Shown: piece after piece, positions 9,699 to 19,514 of the stretch
Position numbering within the stretch: position 1 is the first letter of the stretch
Layout of the letters: each line of letters starts with the position of its first letter
Assembly: GCA_900323505.1 (NCBI GenBank)
Contig: OOIN01000010.1
Location: 620,001 to 684,000, forward strand
Origin: Ustilago trichophora
Lineage: Eukaryota > Basidiomycota > Ustilaginomycetes > Ustilaginales > Ustilaginaceae
DNA: 64,000 nucleotides
Direction: 5' to 3'
Notes under the pieces: model-generated
Databases searched by the model: none
What the model saw: the letters and a program-made list of their open reading frames with translations, nothing else
Told to the model about the DNA's origin: nothing
Made by a program: the position numbers and the translations under genes

Positions 9699-11558
9699 CT
9701 AAAGTCTAAACACACCAATAGCCTGCTGAATACCGTCATAGATCACCGTGTTGTCCGCCGGCACATACTGCTTGGTAATCAGCTTGATCGCCTCTTGTGC
9801 TACCACTCCTCCCAACAGTGCCGTCGTCGGAGGCAGACTTGCATCGCCCGAACGCACCAATTCCTTGACACTATCCTGAATCTTGTCCCACTCGTCCCCA
9901 TCTTCGCCAATGTTGAATTTGGTCGAAGCAATCGTCTTGGCGAGCTTCAGCAGTTCCTCTTCATCCTTGGTTGCGTCTCCGGTGAGAGCGGCAGCGTCGC
10001 GCATCTTGACATCGAGGCTGTTGATCTCGGTCTCTCCTGTGGGAGTCTCCGATTTCTGACGTTTAGCTACTCGTCGGTGGTCTGGTGATCCATCTGACTC
10101 TGAGGTGAAGGATGTGGGTGCCGAGGTAGCAGATGGCGATGAGTGACTGTCACGGGTGCCAGGATATCGACCATGCTGTTCGAGGAATTGGTCGGCTGCC
10201 GCAAAAGAAATGTGATGTTGGAATGTGCATGGGTTGACTGGATCCATAAAGGCGAGCATCGCCGCTTCCTGGTTTGGCTCTTGGCTTCTCTGCTGCTCGC
10301 TGCGTCCTCGGATCAACTTCAAGTAACCTGCGTGCTTGACAAACGCCTCGACTTCTTCATCTGCGATCTTGCCCTCCACACCAGCTGCCTCGCAGACTTG
10401 CGATACGAGCTGCTGGAATTGCTCCAAATCTTGCAGAGCCTTGCTCCTATATGTATTCTGCAGCTTGATGTATCCCGAAGAAGTCGCTTTCATGTCTGGC
10501 ACCGATCCCGACAAGGGCAGAGACTGCGTCGGCGATGCTGCCACAAACTCGCGCAATGCCCGCACCAGGATCCAAAAGTTGATCGACGATGGTGTAATGT
10601 CATTACAGGCAGCATCCTGGAACATGGCCTTTACATCGTCCGGCACGCCACCTCCGCCGATACCGTTTGATGCCAAAGGTCGCCACAGATGCTTGCCCAG
10701 TGCAGCAACAGCTTCGTCAAAGTTCTCTGCATCGGGGTTGCCCGCGAGTCGAGATGCGTTGATCGACTTGACAAACGCATCACGGTCTTTGGATGTGGGC
10801 AGCTTGCCGTCGTTTGTTGACTGCCACTCGGCGAGCTTGTTGATGAGGATGACGGGGAAGGGGATGTGGCTGTGCTCCATCGTGTCGGTGGTGTTGAGAT
10901 CGAATTGCCGTGCTAGATCGACCAGCTCAGGGAAGGGCCGAGTGATTCTGAGATCGACGACGCTGTCTGGATGAGTTTCGATGATGCCAAGCTCCTTCAG
11001 GCTGATCTGCATCTGCGCCAGCATACCTGCACTACGAACACGGAGCAAAGGGACCTGAGGCGATGGTGGTTGCAGCGACCACAACGCTTCAGAGAGTGCC
11101 AGATCGAACGACCGTGTCTGATTGACCGAGATGACCACTGTGAAGCTGGCAAAGTAGTTGGGATCCGACTGTAGGAGCGAAGCGTGGTTCTCGAGCTTGG
11201 CTTCGGCAGAGACACTCGTATTCATCTCTGCGAGCAGGCGGCACATCTCTTCGGCCGCATATTTCCCTTCACTCTGTCCCGGCTGCAAGAAAAAGTTGAC
11301 GCCCAGATCGGCGCCGTTGACAATGGCCTCGTCCAGTAGCACAAAAGATCCGATCCCTGGCAGCACCAAGTTTTTGAGTATCTGTGCCGATAGTGCTGAT
11401 GCCCCAATGACGAGGATGCGTGATTTCTCTAGCGATGACTGTCCTGAGGATGCCCATAGGCGGAGCTGTCGGTCATACCGTTGTGTATGCGCCGAAGGAC
11501 GTTGGTTGGTGATGGACGAATCCGTTTGAGGTAGCGGGTCTATGCCGACGCTCGACAT
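9699..11558 (-). CDS. ULA1: NEDD8-activating enzyme E1 regulatory subunit
   Basis: Regulatory half (APPBP1/NAE1/Ula1) of the heterodimeric E1 that activates NEDD8/Rub1 for cullin modification. Start chosen at 11558 (MSSVGIDPLPQT), giving 619 residues; the frame stays open further upstream to 12089, but that part would run into the divergent ARP10 gene and resembles nothing. Seen: the E1 entry motif RYDRQLRLWASSGQ, the Rossmann segment ILVIGASALSAQILKNLVL, LLDEAIVNGADLGVNFFL, and the C-terminal GGVVAQEAIKLITKQYVP with VIYDGIQQ. As in all family members there is no adenylation-site cysteine domain; the catalytic partner Uba3 is not in this window. Slightly longer than the human protein (534) owing to a Ser/Thr-rich insert around residues 480-520. 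No intron. Confidence 0.93.
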   Translation of the reverse strand: MSSVGIDPLPQTDSSITNQRPSAHTQRYDRQLRLWASSGQSSLEKSRILVIGASALSAQILKNLVLPGIGSFVLLDEAIVNGADLGVNFFLQPGQSEGKYAAEEMCRLLAEMNTSVSAEAKLENHASLLQSDPNYFASFTVVISVNQTRSFDLALSEALWSLQPPSPQVPLLRVRSAGMLAQMQISLKELGIIETHPDSVVDLRITRPFPELVDLARQFDLNTTDTMEHSHIPFPVILINKLAEWQSTNDGKLPTSKDRDAFVKSINASRLAGNPDAENFDEAVAALGKHLWRPLASNGIGGGGVPDDVKAMFQDAACNDITPSSINFWILVRALREFVAASPTQSLPLSGSVPDMKATSSGYIKLQNTYRSKALQDLEQFQQLVSQVCEAAGVEGKIADEEVEAFVKHAGYLKLIRGRSEQQRSQEPNQEAAMLAFMDPVNPCTFQHHISFAAADQFLEQHGRYPGTRDSHSSPSATSAPTSFTSESDGSPDHRRVAKRQKSETPTGETEINSLDVKMRDAAALTGDATKDEEELLKLAKTIASTKFNIGEDGDEWDKIQDSVKELVRSGDASLPPTTALLGGVVAQEAIKLITKQYVPADNTVIYDGIQQAIGVFRL

Positions 11559-11926
11559 GTTGTTGGCAGCGCGCGGCTTGTTTGCAGTGATGGTGGGTTC
11601 CGATGGGAACCAATGTGCTAGGGTAAAAAAGGCGATGACAAGCTGTATGGCGATCGACAGAGAGGTCGAGAAGGTGAAGAAGGAAGCAAGGACAAGATGC
11701 GGAGTGGCAGCAAGAGTAAGAAGGTGGAGGTCCAACTGAGCAAATTTTGGCACAGGCCACTCGTGCTTCTTTAACCGCTGTGCATCAAAAGTGGGACACG
11801 CGAAATTGGAAGCAAAGTGTCGAAGAGTGTTGGTCTCTGACACCGACACGTGTGATCCTGACTTCTGTTCATCGTCCTCCATCACTGTGTGGTCTTCTCT
11901 GTGGCCACAGCAGCACCTTGAACGCC
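11559..11926. promoter_or_regulatory. Divergent promoter ULA1 / ARP10
   Basis: The 368 bp between the two chosen start codons must hold both promoters. No clear TATA box seen. The assignment rests on gene orientation only. Confidence 0.5.
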
Positions 11927-14050
11927 ATGTCGAGCGCCACACAGCAAGACTCGGCAGCTGCTTCAAGCACCCCATCCGCCTCCGAAGGTCGCAAGGTTTC
12001 GTTCCAGCGCACCAGCACAAATGCATCTGCCAATCGGTCCTCTTCTTCAGCCTACCTTTCAAGCGCAACGACAGGCGCAGGTACCTCATTCACCTCACAG
12101 CAAGCCTACTCTGCCTACTCTGGTGTAACTCGCCGGCACTCGCTCTTTGGCACTGAGGACAGAATCGTGCTCGACATTGGCAGCAGATACTCCAAGTTTG
12201 GGTTCAGCGGCGAGCCTCGACCACGAGCCATCGTTCCTTCGGTGTCGTTTTCTCAACCTTCCACCTCCTATCTCCGTCTCGATACATCCTCTTCCACTTC
12301 AGATCCATACAGCGTCGGCGACACTCTGTGGGATCTCGACTTTGAACAATGTCCCGACGACCAGCTCCGACGAGGCAAACGAGCCCTAGTACTGGCTCAG
12401 CTGACACAGCTCCTCCGAACCGCCTTCACGCAGCATCTCATGGTCGATCCAAAACAGCGGAAAGTGATCATAGCAGAGAATCCCATGCTGCCCACCTCGA
12501 TCAAGGAGATGATCTGCAAAGTGCTGTTCAACAATCTGCAGGTGCCGTCGGTGTCGTTTGTTCCAGCACCTTTATTGAGTCTGTTGGCGGTGGGGAGGAT
12601 CACAGGGTTGGTGCTCGAGGTCGGGTTCTTGGAGTCGACACTGATGCCGGTGTATTATGGAAGACCGCTGACGAGTTATACGATGGCGAGTGCTAGGGCG
12701 GGGAAGAGGCTCAATGCGAGGTTGAAACGGTTGTTGTTGCAGTATGGAAAGTTTGTCGCGGCACAGACGAGCCTGCAGGACTCTGCAAAACCGTTGAAGG
12801 AGAGAACGCACCCAATCGATCCAGCAATGCTCACGTACGACCGACTGGAACAGATCAAGGCGAAGGCGCTGTTCGTCGGCCCATACGATCCAAATCTACA
12901 CGGACTGGAAGAGCTCTTCTCTGTCCTGGAGAGTGAACCATCAGACTCTCACGCGGTATCCGACGAAGCCAAGGCCGAGGCAGCACAATCCATCCGCCAA
13001 AAGTACACTTCCACATCCACCGCAACACCGTTCACATTTGCCGTCTCTCCCAACTCGATCGACCCCCACGGCACAGCCTCTCTCATCCAGAGCGTCTCCG
13101 CCCCAGCCTCAACTTCAGCCTCGGCTTTCACCAGCGGCTCTGCTAAGATCTTTACTTCAGGCGTCATCGCTATACCGGGGTGGGTACGCGAGCGGGCAGC
13201 AGAGCTACTCTTCGAGGTAGGCGACGATGATGAAGGGGATCCTGGGCTGATCGAGATGACTGTTTCAGCGATTGCCAAGCTGCCGATTGATTTGCGTAGG
13301 GTCATGTGTGAGAGTATCCTAGTGTCGGGTGGTACGGCGATGCTCCCTGGATTTGCGAATCGTTTCCGCACGCAATTGGTTGTTGCGGTGAAGAAGGCCG
13401 AGTTGCCGGGAGGGGCGCTTTCGATCGAAAGGCACGCTAGGCGGCTGAAGGGGGCTAGAGAAGGAGAGGAGAACAAAGCACAGGAGAATCTAGGATTGGG
13501 ACTGCATCGCTCGGTGGCAGTGTTGAACGATCCCTGGCCAGACCTTTCACAATCTCAACTCGTGGGTAGCAACAAGGCAAAGAAGGGAGGGAGCGAAGGG
13601 GGATCAGCTCCGGCATTTGCGGCCAATCTATTGGCTTGGATGGGTGCTTCGCTGGCCGGAGCGCTCAAGACGACTTCGCTCAACGCGATCTCACGTGAAG
13701 CCTATGACGAGGCAAGCAAGTCAGTCGAGGACAATGCGGACGCGACTCACCAAGGGGCTAAGAGAGAGACCGGGGCAGGCGAAGAGGCCAAAGACAGAAG
13801 CAGCACAGGGCCGGGAGGGGAGAAAGCACCATCAAGCAGACCGACAATGATGGGAGCGAGCAAACGAGGGTCATTCGTAGGTGTGGTGGGAGGATTGGAG
13901 ACGGGTGCTTTTGGAGGATTGGCTGCGGTGAGTCGACATCTCATGGGGGTTCCGGGTAATGCTGGTAGTGGAAATCAGGGAACGGGTTCGAGCGGTGCAG
14001 AGACCGTTTCTTCGCCTACGAAAGCGACTGCTGATACGGGCCACAAGTGA
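11927..14050 (+). CDS. ARP10: Actin-related protein 10 (dynactin pointed-end)
   Basis: Divergent actin fold of the Arp10/Arp11 class, which caps the pointed end of the dynactin filament that serves dynein. Start at ATG 11927 (MSSATQQDSA), 707 residues; the open frame before it lies in the shared promoter. Seen: the actin-like phosphate-1 segment DRIVLDIGSRYSKFGFSGEPRPRA, the Arp11-type stretches PKQRKVIIAENPMLP and LFNNLQVPSVSFVPAPLLSLL, and the phosphate-2/adenosine segment ESILVSGGTAMLPGFANR. A WMGASLAGAL motif near the end matches the actin C-terminal WIGGS region. Ser/Ala-rich inserts and a Gly/Ser tail make it far longer than actin (375) or human ARP11 (417). No intron. Confidence 0.85.
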   Translation: MSSATQQDSAAASSTPSASEGRKVSFQRTSTNASANRSSSSAYLSSATTGAGTSFTSQQAYSAYSGVTRRHSLFGTEDRIVLDIGSRYSKFGFSGEPRPRAIVPSVSFSQPSTSYLRLDTSSSTSDPYSVGDTLWDLDFEQCPDDQLRRGKRALVLAQLTQLLRTAFTQHLMVDPKQRKVIIAENPMLPTSIKEMICKVLFNNLQVPSVSFVPAPLLSLLAVGRITGLVLEVGFLESTLMPVYYGRPLTSYTMASARAGKRLNARLKRLLLQYGKFVAAQTSLQDSAKPLKERTHPIDPAMLTYDRLEQIKAKALFVGPYDPNLHGLEELFSVLESEPSDSHAVSDEAKAEAAQSIRQKYTSTSTATPFTFAVSPNSIDPHGTASLIQSVSAPASTSASAFTSGSAKIFTSGVIAIPGWVRERAAELLFEVGDDDEGDPGLIEMTVSAIAKLPIDLRRVMCESILVSGGTAMLPGFANRFRTQLVVAVKKAELPGGALSIERHARRLKGAREGEENKAQENLGLGLHRSVAVLNDPWPDLSQSQLVGSNKAKKGGSEGGSAPAFAANLLAWMGASLAGALKTTSLNAISREAYDEASKSVEDNADATHQGAKRETGAGEEAKDRSSTGPGGEKAPSSRPTMMGASKRGSFVGVVGGLETGAFGGLAAVSRHLMGVPGNAGSGNQGTGSSGAETVSSPTKATADTGHK

Positions 14051-14332
14051 GTGCATTACTGAAATGCCAATCTCGCCATCCTTTTCTTCTTTTCTTTTAT
14101 AGACGAGAATGCTGCTGATGTCGGCTGATCCGAGATTGTCACGCAAAAGAAAAAGGCCGTATTTGCGAGTGATATGTGATATGCTGAAAAGGTGTGATTT
14201 CAAGGTCAAGCCGCTTCTTCCAACACAATGAATGCTGGTATGAGAGTTGGCCTATGCTGGTGTTACAGAGGAGGAAGAGTGCAGTTTACTGTATGTGCTT
14301 TTTTTTTATGGAACCATATGCGCGCTGGTGCT

Positions 14333-14818
14333 TTACTCGGTGATCTTGGCGAGGATCTCCGAGTCACGAATGAGGAGGTACTCGTCGTCGCCGACTTTGA
14401 TCGAGTTGCCACCCCAGCTGGGAAGGAGGACCTTGTCACCGTTCTTGACGGAAGTGGGGACAATCTTGCCGTCCTTGTCGGGGGCACCGGGGCCGGTGGC
14501 GATGACGCTAGCTTCAGGAAGGGGAGAGGAAGCAGCGGAGGAGGGAAGGAAGAGACCTGAGGAGGTCTTGGTCTCGGGCTTGAATCGCTGGACCAAAACG
14601 CGGTCGAGAAGGGGGACGACCGACTTGATCGAGCGAATGGTAGATTGAGTGGCCTGCATTGAGTGAAAGAGTCGGAAGCCGAGTGGGCCGAGTGGGCGTT
14701 GTGCAAGTTGGAATGATGGTCGTGTTGAGTCAAGTTGATGTCAGTTTGTCGATCAAGTGGGTATGGAGACCAAAGCACCAACTTGGCAGCACTGATAGAA
14801 GTGTGGATCACATACCAT
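14333..14818 (-). CDS. HSP10: Mitochondrial co-chaperonin Hsp10, two exons
   Basis: GroES-type cap of the Hsp60 folding chamber in the mitochondrial matrix. Exon 1 is only the start codon (14818-14816), followed directly by the donor GTATGT; exon 2 is 14653-14333 after the acceptor ATGCAG. Splicing gives MATQSTIRSIKS followed by VVPLLDRVLVQRF, 107 residues, matching yeast and animal Hsp10 in length and start. An unspliced reading would begin MQATQ at 14659, inside the intron. Seen: PLLDRVLVQRF, the mobile-loop region KTSSGLFLPS, the GPGAPDKDG turn, GDKVLLPSWGG and the closing LIRDSEILAKI. Head to head with HSP60. A 162 nt intron straight after the ATG is unusual. Confidence 0.93.
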
Positions 14819-15200
14819 TTTGAATAAAGTGAGTGTTTCGATGTGGTGATCAGGGAAGCAAGAATGAAGATGGTGTGAGTGGAGAAGAAAAGTGTTGATT
14901 GAAAACGGCAATTCGGAAGAAGCGACACACTCACACATTCTACTCTCCACCGCTCTGCTCTGCTTGAAAATACGACTCGGAACGCGGAGTAAGTTAGCGT
15001 TTGTTTGTGCCACCACCTCTTGAGTAGTTACACGACTCGATCTTGTCAACATGCTCAAAGATTCCACTCGGCATAAGCACGCACAGGATCATGCTCAGGC
15101 ACACAGACTTGCATTCAAAACAACTTGCATGTGTGAGTCAAGAGGGTGCTAGGATGGTCAGAGTGAATGGTTTGGCTGGTCTGCCCCGCACTTGTATTTT

Positions 15201-15220
15201 GGTCTGGAACTTTCCAGAGT
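15201..15220. promoter_or_regulatory. Candidate heat shock element
   Basis: Four adjacent 5 bp units, GGTCT-GGAAC-TTTCC-AGAGT. The middle two are a perfect inverted GAA/TTC pair and the outer two match two of three core bases, in the alternating orientation that HSF binds. It lies about 0.4 kb from HSP10 and 0.74 kb from HSP60. Confidence 0.5.
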
Positions 15221-15780
15221 CAGAGCCAACCCCAACCACCGGTTGTCGAAATACTGTCAGAAGAATCGAGCTGTTGGCAAAGCAAAGTCTGTCGATTTAT
15301 TCTGTCCACTGAACGCGGCGAGTTTGTGTAGTCAAGCTGGAATCGGGCAAAACCGTGATCGACAGATGTAGAGCCTCCATATCCAGTAGTGTGTAGTTTG
15401 TACTGTATAATTTAGTAATCATCGAGTCAAGCTGCTCAGCTGTGCTATCGGTGAAAAGCCGGCGAAAAAAAAGAAGGCCGCAGAACAAAGCCGAAAACTT
15501 TAAAAGCAGCAAAAAAAATAGAAAAAGAAAAAGCAAAAGCAAATTGGGAAATCGGGAAGAAAGGCCTTACGTCGGAAGCAGCGGGAGCAATACTCGTACT
15601 CGGTCAAATGAGCCAATCATACACAGTTGGTCAAATCGGGCAGTGTTGGACCAAAAAAGTAGACAGACCGGTTACTCTCGTAAATTCTCATTTCTTCCAC
15701 GGGCCAGCCACTCACACAGAGCCTTTCTTCTTCGTGCTCTCGTCATTCACCCCGCTCAGCCCAACCGCTTTGCTTTCCCT

Positions 15781-15785
<5 letters not shown>

Positions 15786-15812
<27 letters not shown>
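15786..15812 (+). repeat. (TC)n microsatellite in HSP60 leader
   Basis: Pure TC dinucleotide tract of about 13 units followed by a pyrimidine-rich stretch up to about 15850, just upstream of the HSP60 start codon. Similar tracts precede SNF1 and, on the opposite strand, beta-tubulin. Confidence 0.9.
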
Positions 15813-15958
15813 TCCTCCTCTTTCTTCTTTCTTCTTTCTTCATCCTCATCCTCGCATCCGTCTCACTCCTTATCATCTTCGACATTTCTCAATAGTCGAC
15901 AAAAGGAGGATCATACCCATTTACACACTTTTCTTTCTCTTCCCACAACGCCGCCACC

Positions 15959-17707
15959 ATGTCTCTTCTCCGCAACGCTGCTACCCCGGCCCGCAAGGCT
16001 GCCTCCAACCAGGGCCGTAGCTTCTCCACCTCGCTCGTCAACAACGCCCACAAGGAGGTAAAGTTTAGCAACGATGGTCGTGCCGCCATGCTCAACGGTG
16101 TAAACCTCCTTGCCAACGCCGTCTCAGTCACGCTTGGTCCCAAAGGCCGCAATGTCATCATCGAACAGCCCTTTGGCGGTCCCAAGATCACCAAGGACGG
16201 TGTCACCGTAGCAAAGTCGATCACCCTTAAGGACAAGTTCGAGAACCTCGGTGCCCGCCTCGTTCAGGACGTTGCCAACAAGACCAACGAGATTGCTGGT
16301 GACGGTACCACCACCGCCACTGTCCTCGCCCGTGCCATCTACGCAGAGGGTGTCAAGAACGTCGCTGCCGGTTGCAACCCTATGGACCTCCGACGTGGTG
16401 TCCAGGCCGGTGTCGATGCCGTCATCAAGTTCCTCGAGACCAACAAGCGTGCTGTCACCACCTCGGCAGAGATCGCTCAGGTCGCTACCATCTCGGCCAA
16501 CGGCGACAAGCACGTCGGTCAGCTCATCGCCACCGCCATGGAGAAGGTCGGAAAGGAGGGCGTCATCACTGTCAAGGAAGGAAAAACCCTCGAGGACGAG
16601 ATCGAGATCACCGAAGGCATGCGCTTCGACCGTGGTTACATCTCGCCTTACTTTATCACCGACGTCAAGACTGCCAAGGTCGAGTTCGAGAAGCCCTTGA
16701 TCTTGCTCTCCGAGAAGAAGATCTCGGCTCTCCAGGACATTCTCCCTTCCCTCGAGGCTGCTGCTCAGCTTCGTCGCCCCTTGCTCATCATCGCCGAGGA
16801 CATTGACGGCGAGGCTCTTGCCGCCTGTATCCTCAACAAGCTCCGTGGTCAGCTCCAGGTGGCTGCCGTCAAGGCTCCCGGTTTCGGTGACAACAGGAAG
16901 AGCATCCTCGGCGATCTCGGCATCTTGACCGGTGCCCAGGTCTTCTCCGACGAGCTCGAGACCAAGCTCGACCGTGCCACTGCCGAGATGCTCGGTACCA
17001 CCGGTGCCGTCACCATCACCAAGGAGGACACCATCTTCCTCAACGGCGAAGGTGACAAGGACCGCCTCGCCGCCCGTTGCGAGCAGATCCGTGCCGCCAT
17101 CAACGACCCTACCACTTCCGAATACGACCGAACCAAGCTCCAGGAGCGTCTCGCCAAGCTTTCCGGCGGTGTTGCCGTCATCAAGGTCGGCGGTTCGTCC
17201 GAAGTCGAGGTAGGTGAGAAGAAGGACCGATACGACGACGCTCTCAACGCCACCCGTGCCGCTGTCGAGGCTGGTGTTTTGCCCGGTGGAGGTGTTGCAC
17301 TCTTGAAGGCTTCGTTGAGCCTCAACGAGGTGGCTACCGCCAACTTTGACCAGCAGTTGGGTCTCTCGATGCTCAAGGCCGCACTTACCCGACCTGCCCG
17401 TACCATTGTCGAGAACGCCGGTGAGGAGGGAAGCGTCGTCGTCGGTCGTCTGCTTGAGAAGCCCGGTGACTTTACCTATGGTTACGACGCCAGCGTTGGA
17501 GAGTACAAGGACATGATCGCTGCCGGTATCTTGGACCCTTTGAAGGTCGTCAAGACCGCCCTTCAGGACGCTTCCGGTGTCGCTTCGCTTTTGACCACCA
17601 GCGAATGCTGCATTGTCGAGGCTCCCGAGGAAAAGGGCCCCGCCGGTGGTATGAGTGGCATGGGTGGTATGGGCGGTATGGGTGGTATGGGCGGCATGGG
17701 CTTCTAA
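15959..17707 (+). CDS. HSP60: Mitochondrial chaperonin Hsp60
   Basis: Group I chaperonin that folds imported proteins in the matrix with Hsp10. 582 residues, one exon. Seen: an Arg/Ser-rich presequence ([16 protein letters not shown]), the ATP-site segment [15 protein letters not shown] and [21 protein letters not shown] with the catalytic Asp, the apical-domain stretch [15 protein letters not shown], and the C-terminal GGM repeat tail ([14 protein letters not shown]). The start codon sits in GCCGCCACCATG, an exact match to the vertebrate Kozak consensus, which fits very high expression. Divergent from HSP10 with a shared promoter. Confidence 0.99.
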   Translation: MSLLRNAATPARKAASNQGRSFSTSLVNNAHKEVKFSNDGRAAMLNGVNLLANAVSVTLGPKGRNVIIEQPFGGPKITKDGVTVAKSITLKDKFENLGARLVQDVANKTNEIAGDGTTTATVLARAIYAEGVKNVAAGCNPMDLRRGVQAGVDAVIKFLETNKRAVTTSAEIAQVATISANGDKHVGQLIATAMEKVGKEGVITVKEGKTLEDEIEITEGMRFDRGYISPYFITDVKTAKVEFEKPLILLSEKKISALQDILPSLEAAAQLRRPLLIIAEDIDGEALAACILNKLRGQLQVAAVKAPGFGDNRKSILGDLGILTGAQVFSDELETKLDRATAEMLGTTGAVTITKEDTIFLNGEGDKDRLAARCEQIRAAINDPTTSEYDRTKLQERLAKLSGGVAVIKVGGSSEVEVGEKKDRYDDALNATRAAVEAGVLPGGGVALLKASLSLNEVATANFDQQLGLSMLKAALTRPARTIVENAGEEGSVVVGRLLEKPGDFTYGYDASVGEYKDMIAAGILDPLKVVKTALQDASGVASLLTTSECCIVEAPEEKGPAGGMSGMGGMGGMGGMGGMGF

Positions 17708-18048
17708 ATGGATTTCTCAAATCCTAGTCTCAGCCTTCCCCATCCCCCCTTTCCAAGAAAAAAAATGTCGGAAAAGACACCCTTTCTCACCTCCGTCAAC
17801 TCTATGCATTCATAACGACAGCTCGTTTGTTTTCTTCTTTTCGCTTCTCTTACAAAAGTGTATTTCAATAGTATTCCCTTTTTCTTTCTTTCTCAAATGG
17901 TTTGCCGCTTGTTTTCCACATCATCACCGCTCTTTCTCTTTTCTCCCCATGTTCCTACAATGTCTGTCACAAAGTATACACAGCATTCATTTGCTTAGCT
18001 CTCTCTTACAAGTGTGTTTGGAAGTAAGGTATTCCTGATTCATGAGCA
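17708..18048. other. Convergent 3' region HSP60 / SWAP-like
   Basis: Pyrimidine-rich 3' flank of HSP60, converging on the SWAP-like gene. No gene seen. Confidence 0.5.
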
Positions 18049-19116
18049 TCATGGTGGTGATGGTGGTGGTGGTGGTGGTGGTGGTGGTGGTTTGGAACGT
18101 GTTTTGAGCCATTCTTTGGCTCGGGCGAGACGCTCTGCTTGCTTCTGCTTTTTCAACTTTGCTTGGTTGTCTTCTTCTCCTTTCTGATTCTCTGATGGCT
18201 TGATTAGAGCTTTTTCCTCGGAGGGAGCTTCTAACTCTGGCTCTGACTCTGAGTCGCTGTCCTCATACGCAACCAATCCGCCTCCACCCTGCTTCTTCTT
18301 ATCTTTTACGTAATGTTCAACTGTCTTGTTCGGCTGTACCAATTGCAGTGCATCCTCGTACCCCAATTCACCCTTACACTTGTTCAGCGCCTCCCAAACA
18401 CCATTCCACCGTGAATCTTGGTCCTTGCGAAGAAATCCAAACCGTGCATCTCCGCCGTGATTGGCCAAGATCTTAAGCTCCAGCATCGCCGGGTTTGAGG
18501 ATGTGGAAAGGATTCTGGCGGTCTTTGCCATCAGTTCGAACTGACTTTTTTCCAACCCAATGGTTTCATCTTCAGGGTCACAGCCAGAAGAAGAGGAGGG
18601 AGATGGCGATGGAGAACCGAGGTTGGCCAATCGTAAAGAATGTTGAGCATTGAGTTTTGCTTTAGCCTTGTTGTGAATAAATGTAGAAACTTCCAAAGGG
18701 GTCATGTAGAAGAGGTCTTCCGAGTCGCTGTCGAGGTCTGACCAGCCGGTATCGTTGTCCATTTCAACCACCGATTTTGTTGTGCTCAAAATTGATTTTG
18801 TGGGAAGGTCGGTGAGCAGGTGCACTGCGTCGTAGTGAGATGTGGTTATGCTGTGCCTGTTGGTTGAATCTGTCCATGTGACAAGTCGGGAGCCCCACGC
18901 CGAGCTGCTATCTGCAGAGGACGGTCTTGGATGGAAGCGTAGTGAACGCTTGAGCTCGGAGTCATGATTTAGGGTGATCTCGAAGGAGCAAGGTCGCAAA
19001 GTGCTGCTGGTCGAAGGTTGGCCTGAGGAAGAAGACGCGAAGACGTGCGAAGTCAAGCTGTCATCCTCGAGCGGCTCTTGGGTGAAGCGTCGGCGTTTGC
19101 TTGGCGGACGATGCAT
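18049..19116 (-). CDS. SWAP/SURP-type splicing-factor-like protein
   Basis: Start chosen at 19116 (MHRPPSKRRRF), 355 residues; the frame is open 59 codons further up, with no recognisable content. A segment at about 78-104 (RLVTW, then HYDAVHLLTDL) resembles the DRY_EERY domain at the N-terminus of suppressor-of-white-apricot proteins. Residues about 196-245 (MAKTARILSTSSNP, then ARFGFLRKDQDSRW) resemble a SURP module. An acidic SDSESEPELE stretch and a Lys/Glu-rich helix follow, then a C-terminal run of ten prolines encoded by a GGT repeat (18052-18091). Domain order DRY_EERY then SURP is that of SFSWAP, a regulator of alternative splicing. Divergent from mago nashi, another RNA-processing gene. 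Assigned by motif similarity; the exact N-terminus and any upstream exon are uncertain. Confidence 0.6.
   Translation of the reverse strand: MHRPPSKRRRFTQEPLEDDSLTSHVFASSSSGQPSTSSTLRPCSFEITLNHDSELKRSLRFHPRPSSADSSSAWGSRLVTWTDSTNRHSITTSHYDAVHLLTDLPTKSILSTTKSVVEMDNDTGWSDLDSDSEDLFYMTPLEVSTFIHNKAKAKLNAQHSLRLANLGSPSPSPSSSSGCDPEDETIGLEKSQFELMAKTARILSTSSNPAMLELKILANHGGDARFGFLRKDQDSRWNGVWEALNKCKGELGYEDALQLVQPNKTVEHYVKDKKKQGGGGLVAYEDSDSESEPELEAPSEEKALIKPSENQKGEEDNQAKLKKQKQAERLARAKEWLKTRSKPPPPPPPPPPSPP
18052..18091 (+). repeat. (GGT)n trinucleotide repeat coding poly-Pro
   Basis: Near-perfect GGT/TGG repeat at the 3' end of the SWAP-like reading frame, read as CCA/CCN on the minus strand. Its length sets the size of the C-terminal polyproline tail, so it may vary between strains. 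Confidence 0.9.
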
Positions 19117-19514
19117 ATAAGCGCCATATCTTGTAAAGCTTATCTTGCCTGAATATGGATCTACAGCGAGGAGGTGATGAACTGGGTGGGAGAGGTGGGG
19201 AAGGCAGGAAGAAGAAAGGGTTGCATGAAGTGCGCACACCCTCTTGAACCCTGACCAAAAGAAAAAAACTCCACATCCGAGATCCGAGCCCAAAATGTAC
19301 TGGTGTAATGCAGAAGAAAGCCGCTGCTTTGCTCACAGACCGTTTCCTCTCTACTGCCACCTTTGACTTGTCTCTTCATCACTTTCGATAGCTCCAAACG
19401 CTCCTCGGACTCGTCAGCTCTAAATAGCGAAAGGACCATACGTCGGTGCAAAAGAACCTACGACGAGTCGTCGACGAATTAGCAGAACAAATCCGAGAGC
19501 ACAACATCAGCAAG
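19117..19514. promoter_or_regulatory. Divergent promoter SWAP-like / mago
   Basis: 398 bp between the two chosen start codons, so both promoters must lie here. No distinctive element recognised. Confidence 0.5.

Larger units (their letters stand above)
14819..15958. promoter_or_regulatory. Shared HSP10/HSP60 divergent promoter
   Basis: 1140 bp between the start codons of the two partner chaperonins. It contains a heat-shock-element-like array at 15201-15220, a GTACTGTA motif near 15400 and a (TC)n tract at 15786-15812 in the likely HSP60 leader. No gene seen. Confidence 0.7.

Noticed and set aside
11559..12089. N-terminal extension of the NEDD8 E1 subunit frame
   Set aside because: Overlaps the ARP10 coding start on the other strand and resembles no E1 N-terminus; MSSVG at 11558 precedes the conserved part.
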